The notes: generated by a model from the sequence alone, not told the origin. Positions 15,527 to 23,914 are shown, numbered from the stretch's first letter. The stretch is 64,000 bases of DNA from Humidesulfovibrio sp. (GCA_031292175.1 JARLHQ010000017.1:62001-126000), one strand, 5' to 3'. Translations and numbers: made by a program.

Positions 15527-16015
15527 CTAGTCGCTGTCCATCATGCCGCCGTGGTAGCCCATGCCACCGCCGTAGCCGTTCATCATGCCACCACCGTAGC
15601 CCATGCCGCCGTAGCCCATGCCATGGCCCATGCCGCCGACAGGCACGCCCGCCTTGATCAGTTCCTGGCGCAGCTTCACATGATCCGTGAAGAGCTTGGC
15701 GCTGAGATCGGTGATCTCCTTGGTCAGGCTTTGAATCTTCCGTTCATCGGCGGATCCGCCATACAGCAGGGCGTCCAGCTCGGCATGCTTGACGAAAAGC
15801 TGCTGCCGCAGCTGCGCCGTGGCGTTTTCGTGCTGGCTGTGGATCTTCTGCGCGGCAGCCTGCTTTTCCGGGCTAAGCGCGTAGCCGCCCGCCCCCCATC
15901 CGCCGCCACCCATCATCCCATACCCGTTGCCCATCTGGGCGTTCGCCGGACCGCTTACGCAGACGACAGACGCCAGAGCCAGAGCCAGACATGTGAGACG
16001 CAGAGAAGTTTTCAT
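15527..16015 (-). CDS. Periplasmic ZraP/CpxP/Spy-like protein with Gly/Met/Tyr-rich ends
   Basis: 162 residues. Signal peptide MKTSLRLTCLALALASVVCV...ANA|QMG. The core (about residues 46-125) is a long helical hairpin of the Spy/CpxP/ZraP type: LSPEKQAAAQKIHSQHENATAQLRQQLFVKHAELDALLYG and KIQSLTKEITDLSAKLFTDHVKLRQELIKAG. Low-complexity Gly-Met-Tyr-His segments flank it on both sides (NGYGMMGGGGWGAGG; C-terminal repeats of GMGYGG). In known relatives this fold is a periplasmic chaperone or zinc-linked repressor. The Met/His richness suggests metal binding (inference). Monocistronic on the minus strand. Confidence 0.82.
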   Translation of the reverse strand: MKTSLRLTCLALALASVVCVSGPANAQMGNGYGMMGGGGWGAGGYALSPEKQAAAQKIHSQHENATAQLRQQLFVKHAELDALLYGGSADERKIQSLTKEITDLSAKLFTDHVKLRQELIKAGVPVGGMGHGMGYGGMGYGGGMMNGYGGGMGYHGGMMDSD

Positions 16016-16319
16016 GAGCTTGCTCCTTGTTCAAAGATGCGTTGCACATAAAATCACCAGACTACGCGAACCATACCACAGAGGGATTTTTATTTCCAGT
16101 GCGGGTGCGGTTTTTCGCTTTTTCGCCAGCCTCTGACGCTTGCGGCCCGCAGCTCTCCGAGGATCTGGCGCTGGGCCCCCGACCTGGGCGGACCTGAGAT
16201 GCCCTCCCAGGCCGCAAAAACGCGGCAAGGCCCGCCGGGACGCATCCCGACGGGCCTTGGCATCTCTTGGCGCACACGCGCCGCCGGGGAACCGGCAGCA
16301 GCGTTTGCCAGCGCCCGCG
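16016..16319. other. Intergenic stretch between zraP-like gene and hemL
   Basis: 304 bases without a protein gene. The left ~120 bases hold the ribosome binding site (AAGGAGCAAGCTC on the minus strand) and the presumed promoter of the ZraP-like gene in an AT-richer patch. The right half holds the hemL terminator described separately. I see no convincing sigma-54 or operator motif. Confidence 0.6.
16216..16259 (-). terminator. Intrinsic terminator of hemL
   Basis: CAAGGCCCG-C-CGGGA (16226-16240) and TCCCG-A-CGGGCCTTG (16245-16259) form a 14-bp stem with one mismatch and a CGCA loop. On the minus strand it is followed within a few bases by five T (16216-16220). Confidence 0.7.
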
Positions 16320-17591
16320 CTACAGCTGGACCTTCCGCGCGGCGGCCAGCGCCAGCTCCAGGTCGGCCTCGGTGTGGGCGAAGGACGTGAACGCGCACTC
16401 GTAGCCCGAGGGCGCGAGGTTCACGCCGAACTCCCGCATCTGGCGGTAGAAGGAGCCGTACTTGGCGCTGTCCTGGGTCTTCGACGTGGCGTAGTCCGTC
16501 ACCGGGGTCTTGGTGAAGAAGAGCGTGAACAGCGAGGCCGTCTGGTTCAGCACGATGTCCTGGCCCTTGGCGCGCAGGATGCCCGCCAGCTCTTCGGCAA
16601 AGGCCTTGGTGCGCGCCTCAAGCCCGGCGTAGTCGCACTTGGCGAGCTGCCCCAAGGTCTCCAACCCGGCGGCCATGGCCACGGGATTGCCCGAGAGCGT
16701 GCCCGCCTGATACACCGGCCCGCTGGGCGCGATGTGGGCCATGATCTCCCGCTTGCCGCCGTAGCAGCCCACGGGGAACCCGCCGCCGATGATCTTGCCC
16801 AGCGTGGTCAAATCCGGCGTGACGCCGTAGCGCGCCTGCGCGCCGCCCAGGGCCGCGCGGAAGCCGCTGATGACCTCGTCGAAGATCAAAAGCGCGCCGT
16901 ATTGCGTGCACAGGGCGCGCAAGCCCGCGAGGAAGCCCGCCGCGGGCTCGATGAGCCCCACGTTGCCCGCCACGGGCTCAATGATGACGCAGGCGATGTC
17001 CGCGCCGTGCGCCTTGAACTGGGCCTCCACGGCCGCAAGGTCGTTGTACGGGGCGAGCAGGGTCAGATTCGCGATGGGGTCGGGCACGCCGGGCGTGCCG
17101 GGGATGGAGAGCGTGGCCACGCCGGAGCCGGCGGCGACCAGGAAGCCGTCGCTGTGGCCGTGGTAGCAGCCGTCGAACTTGAGGATCTTGGCCCGGTTGG
17201 TGTAGCCGCGCGCCAGGCGCACCGCGCTCATGGTGGCCTCCGTGCCGGAGCTGACCATGCGCACCATCTCCATGCCCGGCATGATCGTGCGGATCAGTTC
17301 GCCCAGCTCCACCTCGGCCGGGCAGGGCGCGCCGAAGCTGGCGCCGTGTTTAAGCGCCGCCACGGCCGCGGCCTCCACCGCCGGATCGGCGTGGCCAAGC
17401 AGCATCGGCCCCCAGCTCATGACGAAATCGAGGAGCTCCTGGCCGTCAACGGTCCACATGCGGCTGCCGCGCGCACGCTCAATGAACACGGGCTCGCAGC
17501 CCACGCTCTTGCAGGCGCGCACCGGGCTGTTGACCCCGCCGGGCAGGATGTTCTGGGCGCGCGCGAAAAGGGCTTCGGATTTGCTGGGCAT
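16320..17591 (-). CDS. hemL: Glutamate-1-semialdehyde 2,1-aminomutase
   Basis: 423 residues. PLP enzyme making 5-aminolevulinate from glutamate-1-semialdehyde, the C5 entry to haem, sirohaem and cobalamin. Landmarks are [16 protein letters not shown] at the N-terminus, [72 protein letters not shown] and the Schiff-base lysine in [19 protein letters not shown]. It is followed by its own terminator. Upstream and in the same direction is a sirohaem decarboxylase subunit gene, so supply and use of tetrapyrrole precursors are linked. Confidence 0.96.
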   Translation of the reverse strand: MPSKSEALFARAQNILPGGVNSPVRACKSVGCEPVFIERARGSRMWTVDGQELLDFVMSWGPMLLGHADPAVEAAAVAALKHGASFGAPCPAEVELGELIRTIMPGMEMVRMVSSGTEATMSAVRLARGYTNRAKILKFDGCYHGHSDGFLVAAGSGVATLSIPGTPGVPDPIANLTLLAPYNDLAAVEAQFKAHGADIACVIIEPVAGNVGLIEPAAGFLAGLRALCTQYGALLIFDEVISGFRAALGGAQARYGVTPDLTTLGKIIGGGFPVGCYGGKREIMAHIAPSGPVYQAGTLSGNPVAMAAGLETLGQLAKCDYAGLEARTKAFAEELAGILRAKGQDIVLNQTASLFTLFFTKTPVTDYATSKTQDSAKYGSFYRQMREFGVNLAPSGYECAFTSFAHTEADLELALAAARKVQL

Positions 17592-17613
17592 GGGATTGGC
17601 TCTCCTTAAGGAT

Positions 17614-18105
17614 TTAGAAATAGCGCATGGAGGTTTTCTTGAGCTCGCGCAGGGACGCCAGGGTCTGGTGGTCCGTCACGCCCGTCTCGCGCTCAAGCTC
17701 CTCCACCACCCGGCTGGTGTCGCCGGGATTCTTGCCGTGGATCATGGTATAGAGGTTGTACTTCCACTGCGGGTAGGTGCGGCGCACGTAGCAATGGCTG
17801 ATCTCCGGCCGCTCTGCCATGATGGCGCCCAGGCGCAGGGCCTCGTCCGGATCGTCCACGCGCCAGGCCACCATGGCGTTGTGGCTGTAGCCCGCCTTCT
17901 GGTGGCGCAGGGTGGCCCCGAAGCGGCGGATGATCCGGCCTTCCTTCAGCCGGGTGATGAGCCCCAGAACCTCGGCCTCGGTGCAGCCGGCCTGGGCGGC
18001 GATGTCCGCAAACGGCGTGGGGCTGTCGGGCAGGTCGGTCCCGACCTGGGCCAGGATGCGTTTTTCCGTCTCGGTGAACACGGGCGGGTCGGCTTTCTTG
18101 TGCAT
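17614..18105 (-). CDS. ahbB: Siroheme decarboxylase subunit (Lrp/AsnC-like, AhbB type)
   Basis: 163 residues. An AsnC-type helix-turn-helix ([30 protein letters not shown]) is followed by a RAM-like domain with [42 protein letters not shown]. These segments are characteristic of the AhbA/AhbB/NirDLGH group, which decarboxylates sirohaem to 12,18-didecarboxysirohaem in the alternative haem pathway of sulfate reducers and methanogens, rather than of true transcription factors. The conserved His of SHCYVR is present. Start ATG at 18105; the frame is open far upstream but against gpsA. Choice of AhbB over AhbA is by resemblance of the YPQWKYNLY block and is less certain. Confidence 0.75.
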   Translation of the reverse strand: MHKKADPPVFTETEKRILAQVGTDLPDSPTPFADIAAQAGCTEAEVLGLITRLKEGRIIRRFGATLRHQKAGYSHNAMVAWRVDDPDEALRLGAIMAERPEISHCYVRRTYPQWKYNLYTMIHGKNPGDTSRVVEELERETGVTDHQTLASLRELKKTSMRYF

Positions 18106-18339
18106 GGGGCTCCCGTTTGGTTGCGATAAACTGGCGCGGCCGGTCCGGCGGGAGCGGAGCCACGCCAAACCGGGACGCGTTCTTGTATCCGAGGCCGCGC
18201 CCGCTGGCAACATGGCCCGCGCCGCGCGCCGCCGGCAGGCTTTGGGGCGGGGCTTGCCTCGGCAAACGCCTCGGCGTATGAAGGGACACGCCGGGTGCCT
18301 TCCGCGCCGGCGGCAACCCCCCGCAAAGGAGTGCAGTTC

Positions 18340-19332
18340 ATGAAGATCGCCGTCATCGGCGCGGGCAGCTGGGGCACGACCCTGGCCGACCTCCTGGCCC
18401 GCAAGGGCGTTCCCACCACCCTCTGGGTCCGCGAACCCGAACTCTTGGCCGAGATCAAGGAAAAGGGACGCAACACCTGGTTCATGCCCGAACTGGAGCT
18501 TTCCCCCGATCTGCAGCTGCACTCCAACCCCGCCCGGGCCTTTGCCGGAGCCAAGGTGTTTCTGCTGGTGGTGCCCAGCCAGTTCATGCGCGCCAGCCTG
18601 GAAAGCTTCCGCGACATCCTGCCCAAAAAGCCCATCATGGTCTGCGCCAGTAAGGGCATCGAGAACGGCACCCTGGCCCCCATGTCGCAGGTGGTGGCCG
18701 AGGCGCTGGAAAAGCTCGGCCCGCGCTACGCCGCGCTCTCCGGCCCCAGCTTCGCCAAGGAAGTCAGCCTGGGCATGCCCACCACGGTGAGCCTGGGCTG
18801 CGCGGACAAGAAGCTCGGCCGCGAGCTGCAGGCGCTTTTTTCCACCGACAGCTTCCGCGTGTACACCAACGAGGACTTCCTCGGCGTGGAGCTGGGCGGC
18901 GCGCTCAAGAACGTCATGGCCATCGGCGCGGGCATCGCCGACGGTCTGGGCTTCGGCCACGACGCCCGCGCGGCGCTCATCACCCGGGGTCTGGCCGAGA
19001 TGAGCCGCCTGGGCAAGGTCATGGGCGCCAAGCCCAAGACCTTCATGGGCCTCTCCGGCATGGGCGACCTCGTGCTCACCTGCACGGGCGACCTCTCCCG
19101 CAACCGCACCGTGGGCATGAAGCTCGGCCGAGGCCAGAAGCTCGCCGACATCCTCTCCGAGACCAAGACCGTCGCCGAGGGCGTGCGCACCACGCAGAGC
19201 GTCTACCAGTTGGCCCACAAGCTGGGCGTGGAGCTGCCGCTCACCGAGCAGGTCTACCACATTCTCTATGAGGACAAGGACGCGGCCCAGGCCGTGCGCG
19301 ACCTCATGACCCGCGAACTCAAGGGCGAATAG
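18340..19332 (+). CDS. gpsA: NAD(P)H-dependent glycerol-3-phosphate dehydrogenase
   Basis: 330 residues, the normal length. Reduces dihydroxyacetone phosphate to sn-glycerol-3-phosphate for phospholipid synthesis. Landmarks are the dinucleotide-binding MKIAVIGAGSWGTTLADLLA, ALSGPSFAKEVSLGMPT, the catalytic Lys in ELGGALKNVMAIGAGIADGL and the helical C-terminal domain with LSGMGDLVLTCTGDLSRNR. AAAGGAG lies 8 bases before the ATG; earlier in-frame codons lack support. Divergent from ahbB. plsY, the next step in glycerolipid synthesis, is elsewhere in the window. Confidence 0.96.
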   Translation: MKIAVIGAGSWGTTLADLLARKGVPTTLWVREPELLAEIKEKGRNTWFMPELELSPDLQLHSNPARAFAGAKVFLLVVPSQFMRASLESFRDILPKKPIMVCASKGIENGTLAPMSQVVAEALEKLGPRYAALSGPSFAKEVSLGMPTTVSLGCADKKLGRELQALFSTDSFRVYTNEDFLGVELGGALKNVMAIGAGIADGLGFGHDARAALITRGLAEMSRLGKVMGAKPKTFMGLSGMGDLVLTCTGDLSRNRTVGMKLGRGQKLADILSETKTVAEGVRTTQSVYQLAHKLGVELPLTEQVYHILYEDKDAAQAVRDLMTRELKGE

Positions 19333-19665
19333 CCGCCCCCACAGGCGCGCAAGAGCCTCCGGCAGGACCGGGGGCTCTTGCGTGGGCCAACAAGCGGACG
19401 GTCCATCTCCCCTCCCCCACTGTTCCAGAAAGATCTGCGTGCGCTGTCCTGCGTCTGGCGCGGCGTCCATTTTTGTACGCCCCTGCGCATATTTTGCACG
19501 CCCCCGATTTTGTTTTGTTTTTTAACATGCAATTTCAGCATATTGACTTTGGCACAGCTTCTGCTACTCGGAGAATGGCACAGCTGCGGCGACCCCAGGA
19601 CGCCCGGCTCGAGGAAGATGAACCCAACCGCCCCCGCCGCGCACCGGCGGGCAAGGAGACCGAGC
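19333..19665. other. Intergenic stretch with gpsA hairpin and sigma-54 promoter
   Basis: 333 bases. A strong hairpin CGCAAGAGCC/GGCTCTTGCG at 19348-19382 follows gpsA but lacks a T-run on the plus strand. An AT-rich segment (about 19495-19545) precedes the sigma-54 promoter at 19550-19565. The remaining 100 bases would be the 5' untranslated leader of the secreted-protein gene. No protein gene is evident. Confidence 0.6.
19550..19565 (+). promoter_or_regulatory. Sigma-54 (RpoN) promoter
   Basis: TGGCACA-GCTT-CTGCT matches the -24/-12 consensus TGGCACG-N4-TTGCW at the invariant GG and GC with correct 10-base spacing. It lies about 100 bases upstream of the signal-peptide-bearing gene at 19666. 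Confidence 0.7.
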
Positions 19666-20094
19666 ATGAACCGCAAGAAGCTCAAGATCATTTTCGCCAC
19701 TGTGTTGTGCCTGGGCGCGCTGGCCTCACCCGCCATGGCGCAGATCAACATCAGCATCGACCTGGGCGTCCCGCCGCCGCCGGACCGCGTGGAGGTGGTG
19801 CATGAAGGCCGCCCCGGCTTTTTCTGGATTCCCGGCTTCTGGTTCTGGGACGGCCACCGGCACGCCTGGTCCGAGGGCCGCTGGGAACACGAGCGCCCGG
19901 GCCACCGCTGGGTGCCCGCGCGCTGGGAGGACCGTGGCGGCAGGCACCACTATGAGCCGGGCCGCTGGGAAGCGGAGGGCGGCCCCGGCAAACATGGCCG
20001 CGGCAACGCCTACGGCCATGATCGCGGCGAAGACCGCGGCGGCGATCGCGGCGGCGACCACCGCGACGAGGGGCACGGCCGAGGACGCGAATAG
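19666..20094 (+). CDS. Secreted YXWGXW/WXPGXW-repeat protein
   Basis: 142 residues. A cleavable signal peptide (MNRKKLKIIFATVLCLGALASPAMA|QIN) is followed by repeated aromatic motifs, GFFWIPGFWFWDGHRHAW, EGRWEHERPGHRWVPARWED and HHYEPGRWE, as in YXWGXW repeat proteins. The C-terminal 40 residues are Gly/Asp/Arg/His-rich (HDRGEDRGGDRGGDH). RBS AAGGAG lies 9 bases before the ATG. A sigma-54 promoter precedes it and an intrinsic terminator follows. The function of this family is not established; surface or periplasmic location is inferred. Confidence 0.82.
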   Translation: MNRKKLKIIFATVLCLGALASPAMAQINISIDLGVPPPPDRVEVVHEGRPGFFWIPGFWFWDGHRHAWSEGRWEHERPGHRWVPARWEDRGGRHHYEPGRWEAEGGPGKHGRGNAYGHDRGEDRGGDRGGDHRDEGHGRGRE

Positions 20095-20122
20095 CTCCGG
20101 CGCAAGCACCGCATGAAACGAC

Positions 20123-20153
20123 AAGGCCCGGAAGCGATTCCGGGCCTTTTTTT
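20123..20153 (+). terminator. Intrinsic terminator of the YXWGXW protein gene
   Basis: AAGGCCCGGAA and TTCCGGGCCTT form an 11-bp stem with a short loop (GCGA), then T7. Confidence 0.88.
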
Positions 20154-20276
20154 GCGTCGAGCGCTGCGTAAGCGTCCGCCCCCACCCTTCATTCGTCATG
20201 GCGCGCGGTTGGCTCCAGGGCTTTGTCCCAAGCTTCGCGCCTGGACTTCCGTGAGCGCCACTGCTACACGCTGCGC

Positions 20277-20477
20277 ATGAAAACAATCACTGGTTCCTTG
20301 GTCCCCGGCAAAAATGGCATGTTGCACCCCATCTTCACCTGTGCCTGCAAGCACGTAATGGCGGACTACCAAATGGCGCCGACGATCGCTGTGGCGTGCC
20401 CGAAATGCCAGGCCACAAAGACCTTCCGCATCGTCGAGTTCGCCCCCAGGCAGTGGCGCATCAAGCCTATCGGCTAA
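20277..20477 (+). CDS. Small cysteine-containing hypothetical protein
   Basis: 66 residues from the ATG at 20277 (84 if begun at 20223). Two Cys pairs, CAC in FTCACKHVM and CPKC in VACPKCQATKTF, suggest a compact zinc-ribbon-like fold, with basic C-terminus. No good ribosome binding site is visible before either start and no family is recognised. The amino-acid pattern looks protein-like, but expression is unproven. Confidence 0.45.
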   Translation: MKTITGSLVPGKNGMLHPIFTCACKHVMADYQMAPTIAVACPKCQATKTFRIVEFAPRQWRIKPIG

Positions 20478-20555
20478 CCTTAGCGCCCTTGCCGGTCCCA
20501 GCGCCCCCCATGCTTTCCAGGCGCGTGGAGCCGGGGCCAAGCGCAGGCCGCAGCC

Positions 20556-20879
20556 TCAATAGTTCAAAATCCGGTCGGCCTTCTTCACCAGCCCATAGAG
20601 CGTCTTCATGTTCGACATTGGGGCCGGGCAATGTTCCGCATCCACGCCGTGGATGCCAAGACACTTGCCTCAAGCGGCAAGATTGCCCTCGCTCAAGCCA
20701 AAGAGTTTGGCCTGCTCCAACAACGGATACTGGAGGCTGTCACCCTTGGCGAAGGCCACGGCTGGGCCGTTGAGAAAAATGGACACCTCGTCGCCTTCCT
20801 CAAGCGCCAGGTTTCCAAACCGAAAAGCGTTCCACTGGACCTCTGGGTTATCGGTGGAGATGATGATAAGTATCTGCAT
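20556..20879 (-). CDS. DsrE-like selenoprotein (in-frame UGA read as selenocysteine)
   Basis: 107 residues if the in-frame UGA at 20670-20672 is decoded. Residues 1-69 (MQILIIISTDNPEVQWNAFRF, GDEVSIFLNGPAVAFAKGDS) are a DsrE/DsrF-family N-terminus. After UGA the same frame continues GKCLGIHGVDAEHCPAPMS and NMKTLYGLVKKADRILNY, the family's C-terminus, then stops. The UGA falls where relatives have the first Cys of a C-x-x-C motif, giving U-G-K-C. A hairpin starts immediately after UGA. DsrE-like proteins take part in sulfur transfer, and selenocysteine versions are known in deltaproteobacteria. A promoter-like TTGCGT-N17-TATCCG lies upstream. The alternative is a nonsense-broken gene, but the intact downstream frame and hairpin argue against that. 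Confidence 0.85.
20627..20669 (-). promoter_or_regulatory. Candidate bacterial SECIS hairpin
   Basis: In the mRNA the 43 bases right after UGA fold into one extended hairpin: outer stem GGCAA/UUGCC, then UGU/ACA and two G-U pairs, then an 8-bp apical stem GCAUCCAC/GUGGAUGC with loop GGC. The loop lies 22-24 bases after UGA, within the range seen for SelB-binding elements, and has G at the loop as expected. Confidence 0.75.
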
Positions 20880-20917
20880 TGCCTATTGCAACCTCCTGTG
20901 CTGATTCATCTTTTTTA

Positions 20918-20946
20918 CGGATACGCTTTCTGGCGGACAGACGCAA
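20918..20946 (-). promoter_or_regulatory. Putative promoter of the DsrE-like gene
   Basis: On the minus strand TTGCGT (20946-20941) and TATCCG (20923-20918) are separated by 17 bases, about 40 bases before the start codon. AGGAGG follows at about 20888-20893. Confidence 0.45.
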
Positions 20947-21135
20947 GGCAAAGGCCGGGCCTCGCGCCACAACGCCGTTCCCACCCTGCCGTGGAAGGCA
21001 GGCGGGACACCATGGCGAACGCATTTGTCTGTGGATCTGGCTGGGGAATAGCGAACGGCTCTAGAGAACAAGCCGTGTTCGTTTAAAAAGTCATACAGAA
21101 AATCAGGCGGACCTGGGCGGCCCTGGAGAGCGGCA

Positions 21136-22527
21136 TCACTTCCCGATGCAGAATTTGGAGAAGATGGCTTCCAGCACCTCATCCGGGGCGATCTCGCCGG
21201 TGATCTCCGCAAGGGCCCGGCAGGCGGCGTCCAGGCGCAGGCCCAGAATGTCATAGGGCAGCCCGGCCTCGGTCTCCCCGGCCAGGGCCAGCAGCTCCTC
21301 GCGGGCCTGGCGGACGTTCGCGGCCTGGCGGGCGTTGGGCGCGGCCTCGTCCGGGTCCGGCTCGCCCGCGCCGCGCAGCAGGCGCTCACGCAGGCAGGCG
21401 CACAGTTCCTCCAGACCCAGCCCGGTCTTTGCCGAGATGCGCACGCAGGCCAACCCCATCCCGGCGGCGAACACGGCCGCCTCGTCCGGCGCGGCGGGCA
21501 GGTCGCACTTATTGAGCACCACCAGGGCCCGCGCGGCGTCGAGGCCGGAGAGCGCCTCGCGGTCCCCGGCCCGCAGGGGGCGGCTGGCGTCGAGCACATA
21601 GAGCACGGCCTCGGCCCGGGCCATGAACTCCCGGCTCAGGTCCTGCCCCGCCGCCTCCACCGCGTCCAAGCCGGCGGCGTGGCGCAGGCCGGCGGTGTCC
21701 ACCAGGCGCACCAGGAGGCCGGAAAGGTCCAGCTGCTCCTCCAGATAGTCGCGCGTGGTGCCCGGGGCATCGGACACGAGCGCCCGCGCCCGGCCCACCA
21801 GGGCGTTCATGAGGCTTGACTTGCCCGCGTTGACCCGCCCCGCCAGCACGGCAACGAGCCCTTCGCGCCAGGCGCGCGCGCGCTCCACCCCGGCCAGAAG
21901 CGCGGCCAGGGCCTCGGCCACGGCCAGGGCCTCGGCGCGCAGGGCGTCCAGGGGCAGGCACTCCACATCCTCGTCCGGAAAATCGACCGCCAGGCAGAGC
22001 TGGGCGCGCAGGGCCTCCAAGCGTCCGCGCAGGACGCCGATGCGTTCGGAGAGCGCGCCGGAAAGCTTCATCTGCGCCAGATGCAGGGCCGCGCGGCTGG
22101 GCGCGGCGATGGTTTCGGCGATGGCCTCGGCCTGGGCCAGGTCGAGCTTGCCGTTTTTGAAGGCGCGCAGGGAGAATTCGCCGGGCCGGGCCAGGCGCGC
22201 GCCGCGCGCCAGAAGCTCCTCCAGCACGGCGCGCAGCACCGCCGGGCCGCCGTGGCAGAACAGCTCGGCCACGTCCTCGCCGGTGAAGGAGCCGGGGCCG
22301 GGCATGAAGGCGGCCAGGACCTCGTCCAGCACGCGCCCGCGCGCGTCCAGGAGCTGGCCGTGGTGCAGGCGGTAGGGCTTGAGTCCCGCGAAGCCGGGCC
22401 GGGAGGAATGGAACAGGTCTGTCGCCAGGGCGCGGGCGCGCGGGCCGCTCAAGCGGATGATGCCCACGGCGCCGGGTCCGCTGGCCGTGGCGATGGCGGC
22501 GATGGTGTCCGTGCCCGCGTTGCCCAT
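21136..22527 (-). CDS. mnmE: tRNA modification GTPase MnmE (TrmE)
   Basis: 463 residues, full length. With MnmG it installs the carboxymethylaminomethyl group on wobble U34 of some tRNAs. The N-terminal folate-binding domain begins DTIAAIATASGPGAVGIIRLSG. The G domain sits inside a helical domain: G1 GRVNAGKSS, G2/G3 DAPGTTRDY and DTAGLRH, G4 NKCD. The C-terminal FCIGK motif, with the essential Cys, is intact. It is the last gene of the rpmH-rnpA-yidD-yidC-jag-mnmE cluster, the conserved order in many bacteria. Confidence 0.96.
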   Translation of the reverse strand: MGNAGTDTIAAIATASGPGAVGIIRLSGPRARALATDLFHSSRPGFAGLKPYRLHHGQLLDARGRVLDEVLAAFMPGPGSFTGEDVAELFCHGGPAVLRAVLEELLARGARLARPGEFSLRAFKNGKLDLAQAEAIAETIAAPSRAALHLAQMKLSGALSERIGVLRGRLEALRAQLCLAVDFPDEDVECLPLDALRAEALAVAEALAALLAGVERARAWREGLVAVLAGRVNAGKSSLMNALVGRARALVSDAPGTTRDYLEEQLDLSGLLVRLVDTAGLRHAAGLDAVEAAGQDLSREFMARAEAVLYVLDASRPLRAGDREALSGLDAARALVVLNKCDLPAAPDEAAVFAAGMGLACVRISAKTGLGLEELCACLRERLLRGAGEPDPDEAAPNARQAANVRQAREELLALAGETEAGLPYDILGLRLDAACRALAEITGEIAPDEVLEAIFSKFCIGK

Positions 22528-22612
22528 GGCTGTCTCTCCTGAAAAACAGCGCCGCCGGGGCGGGAACGTGTGCTCCCGGGCCCCGGCGGCGGCGGCTGTG
22601 GCGAGCCGGGGC

Positions 22613-23914
22613 TTATTCCCCGGCGGTTTCGTCGAAGTCCTGACCGGCTTCCGCGAGCACGGCGTTGTCCGCGCCTTCGAGCGGTTCGCCGTCCTTGCCC
22701 TTGCGCTTGGGCATGATGAGCACGCGCTTCATGGAGCCCTCGCCCTTGCTGCGGGTGAAGACGAACTCGTCCTCCTGCAGGGTCAGGTGCACCACGCGGC
22801 GGTGGTAGCTGCTCATGGGCCGGGTGCTCTGGGTGCGGCCGGTGTTCATGGCCTTGTCCGCCAGGTGGCGGGCGATCTGGCGCAGGCGCTCGTCCTGGTT
22901 TTCCCGGTAGTCGCCGGCGTCGATCTGCACGCGCACGGAGGCGTCCATGCGCTTGCTGACCAGCCGGTTCACCAAATACTGGATGGAGGCCAGGGTCTGG
23001 CCCTCGCGGCCGATAAGCAGGCCCGTGTTGTCCGGGTCCTCGATCTTCACGCACACGCGGTCGGGCAAAAGCTCAACGCTGACCTGGGCGTTCTCCACCA
23101 AGGGCAAAAGGAGCTTCTGCGTCACCTCGCGGGCGACCTCCTCAAGCTGGGCCTGGTCCAGATGGCCGATGCCCTGCGGCGCGCCGCTGTCTTCGTCCTC
23201 GCCAGCGGCGGGGGCGGGGGCGGAAGCCTCGCGGCGGGGCGGGCGCTGCTGATCGGCGTCGCGGCGCGAACGCTCGCGGCGGCGGGGCTGCGGGGCGCGG
23301 TTGCCAGCGCGGTCGGCCTCGCCGGAGCGCTCGCTGTTGCGGTCGGAAGGACGGTCGACAGGCTTATCACCACGCTCAGCGGGCTTATCACCACGCTCGG
23401 CGGGCTTATCATCACCACGTTCGCCGCTGCGTTCGCCACGGCCACGGCCACGGCCGCGACGGTTGCGGTCGGAACGCCGGGCCTCGCCCTGCTCCTGTCC
23501 GTCCGCCGGGGCGCTGGACTGCGGGGCGGCGTCAGCCGAAGCCTCGGCGGCCGGGGCGGGCTCGGCCTCGCGGCGCGGGCGCTCCTGGCGCTCAGGCCGC
23601 TCCTGGCGCTCAGGCCGTTCCTGACGCTCAGGCCGTTCCTGACGTTCGGAACGCTCCTGGCGTTCGGGCCGCTCCTGACGTTCGGAGCGGTCATGGCGTT
23701 CGGGGGCCGACGCGGGTTCGCCCGCGGCCTTGAAGCTGCCGCGGGGCTTGGCGCGCACAGCGGCCTTTTTCACGCCAACCAGGCCAAATATGCCGGACGA
23801 ACCGCCGGAGATGATCTCAATCTCCAGCTTGTCGCGTTTCAGGTCAAAGTGCTTGCATGCGGCCTCAATGGCCTCGTCCAGGTTTTTTCCCTGGAATTCT
23901 TTGCTATCGCTCAC
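22613..23914 (-). CDS. jag: Jag/KhpB family RNA-binding protein (Jag-N, KH, R3H)
   Basis: 433 residues, much longer than typical Jag (about 200-250). The Jag-N domain is at 1-50 (EFQGKNLDEAIEAACKHFDL, SGIFGLVGVKKA). A highly charged low-complexity linker follows (about 60-270), including tandem ERQERP repeats and AERGDKP repeats. Then comes a KH domain (NTGLLIGREGQTLASIQYLVNRLV) and an R3H domain (ENQDERLRQIARHLADKA, MSSYHRRVVHLTL). It probably binds RNA near the membrane insertion machinery; it lies between yidC and mnmE. The linker is the source of a long antisense open frame. Confidence 0.92.
   Translation of the reverse strand: MSDSKEFQGKNLDEAIEAACKHFDLKRDKLEIEIISGGSSGIFGLVGVKKAAVRAKPRGSFKAAGEPASAPERHDRSERQERPERQERSERQERPERQERPERQERPERQERPRREAEPAPAAEASADAAPQSSAPADGQEQGEARRSDRNRRGRGRGRGERSGERGDDKPAERGDKPAERGDKPVDRPSDRNSERSGEADRAGNRAPQPRRRERSRRDADQQRPPRREASAPAPAAGEDEDSGAPQGIGHLDQAQLEEVAREVTQKLLLPLVENAQVSVELLPDRVCVKIEDPDNTGLLIGREGQTLASIQYLVNRLVSKRMDASVRVQIDAGDYRENQDERLRQIARHLADKAMNTGRTQSTRPMSSYHRRVVHLTLQEDEFVFTRSKGEGSMKRVLIMPKRKGKDGEPLEGADNAVLAEAGQDFDETAGE
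23576..23701 (-). repeat. Tandem ERQERP-coding repeat inside jag
   Basis: About seven near-identical 18-base units encode ERQERP (with ERQERS and RHDRS variants) at residues 72-113 of Jag. Repeat number could vary between strains. Confidence 0.8.

Noticed and set aside
19348-19382. Intrinsic terminator for gpsA
   Set aside because: The stem is strong but no T-run follows on the plus strand, so it was left as a hairpin within the intergenic description.
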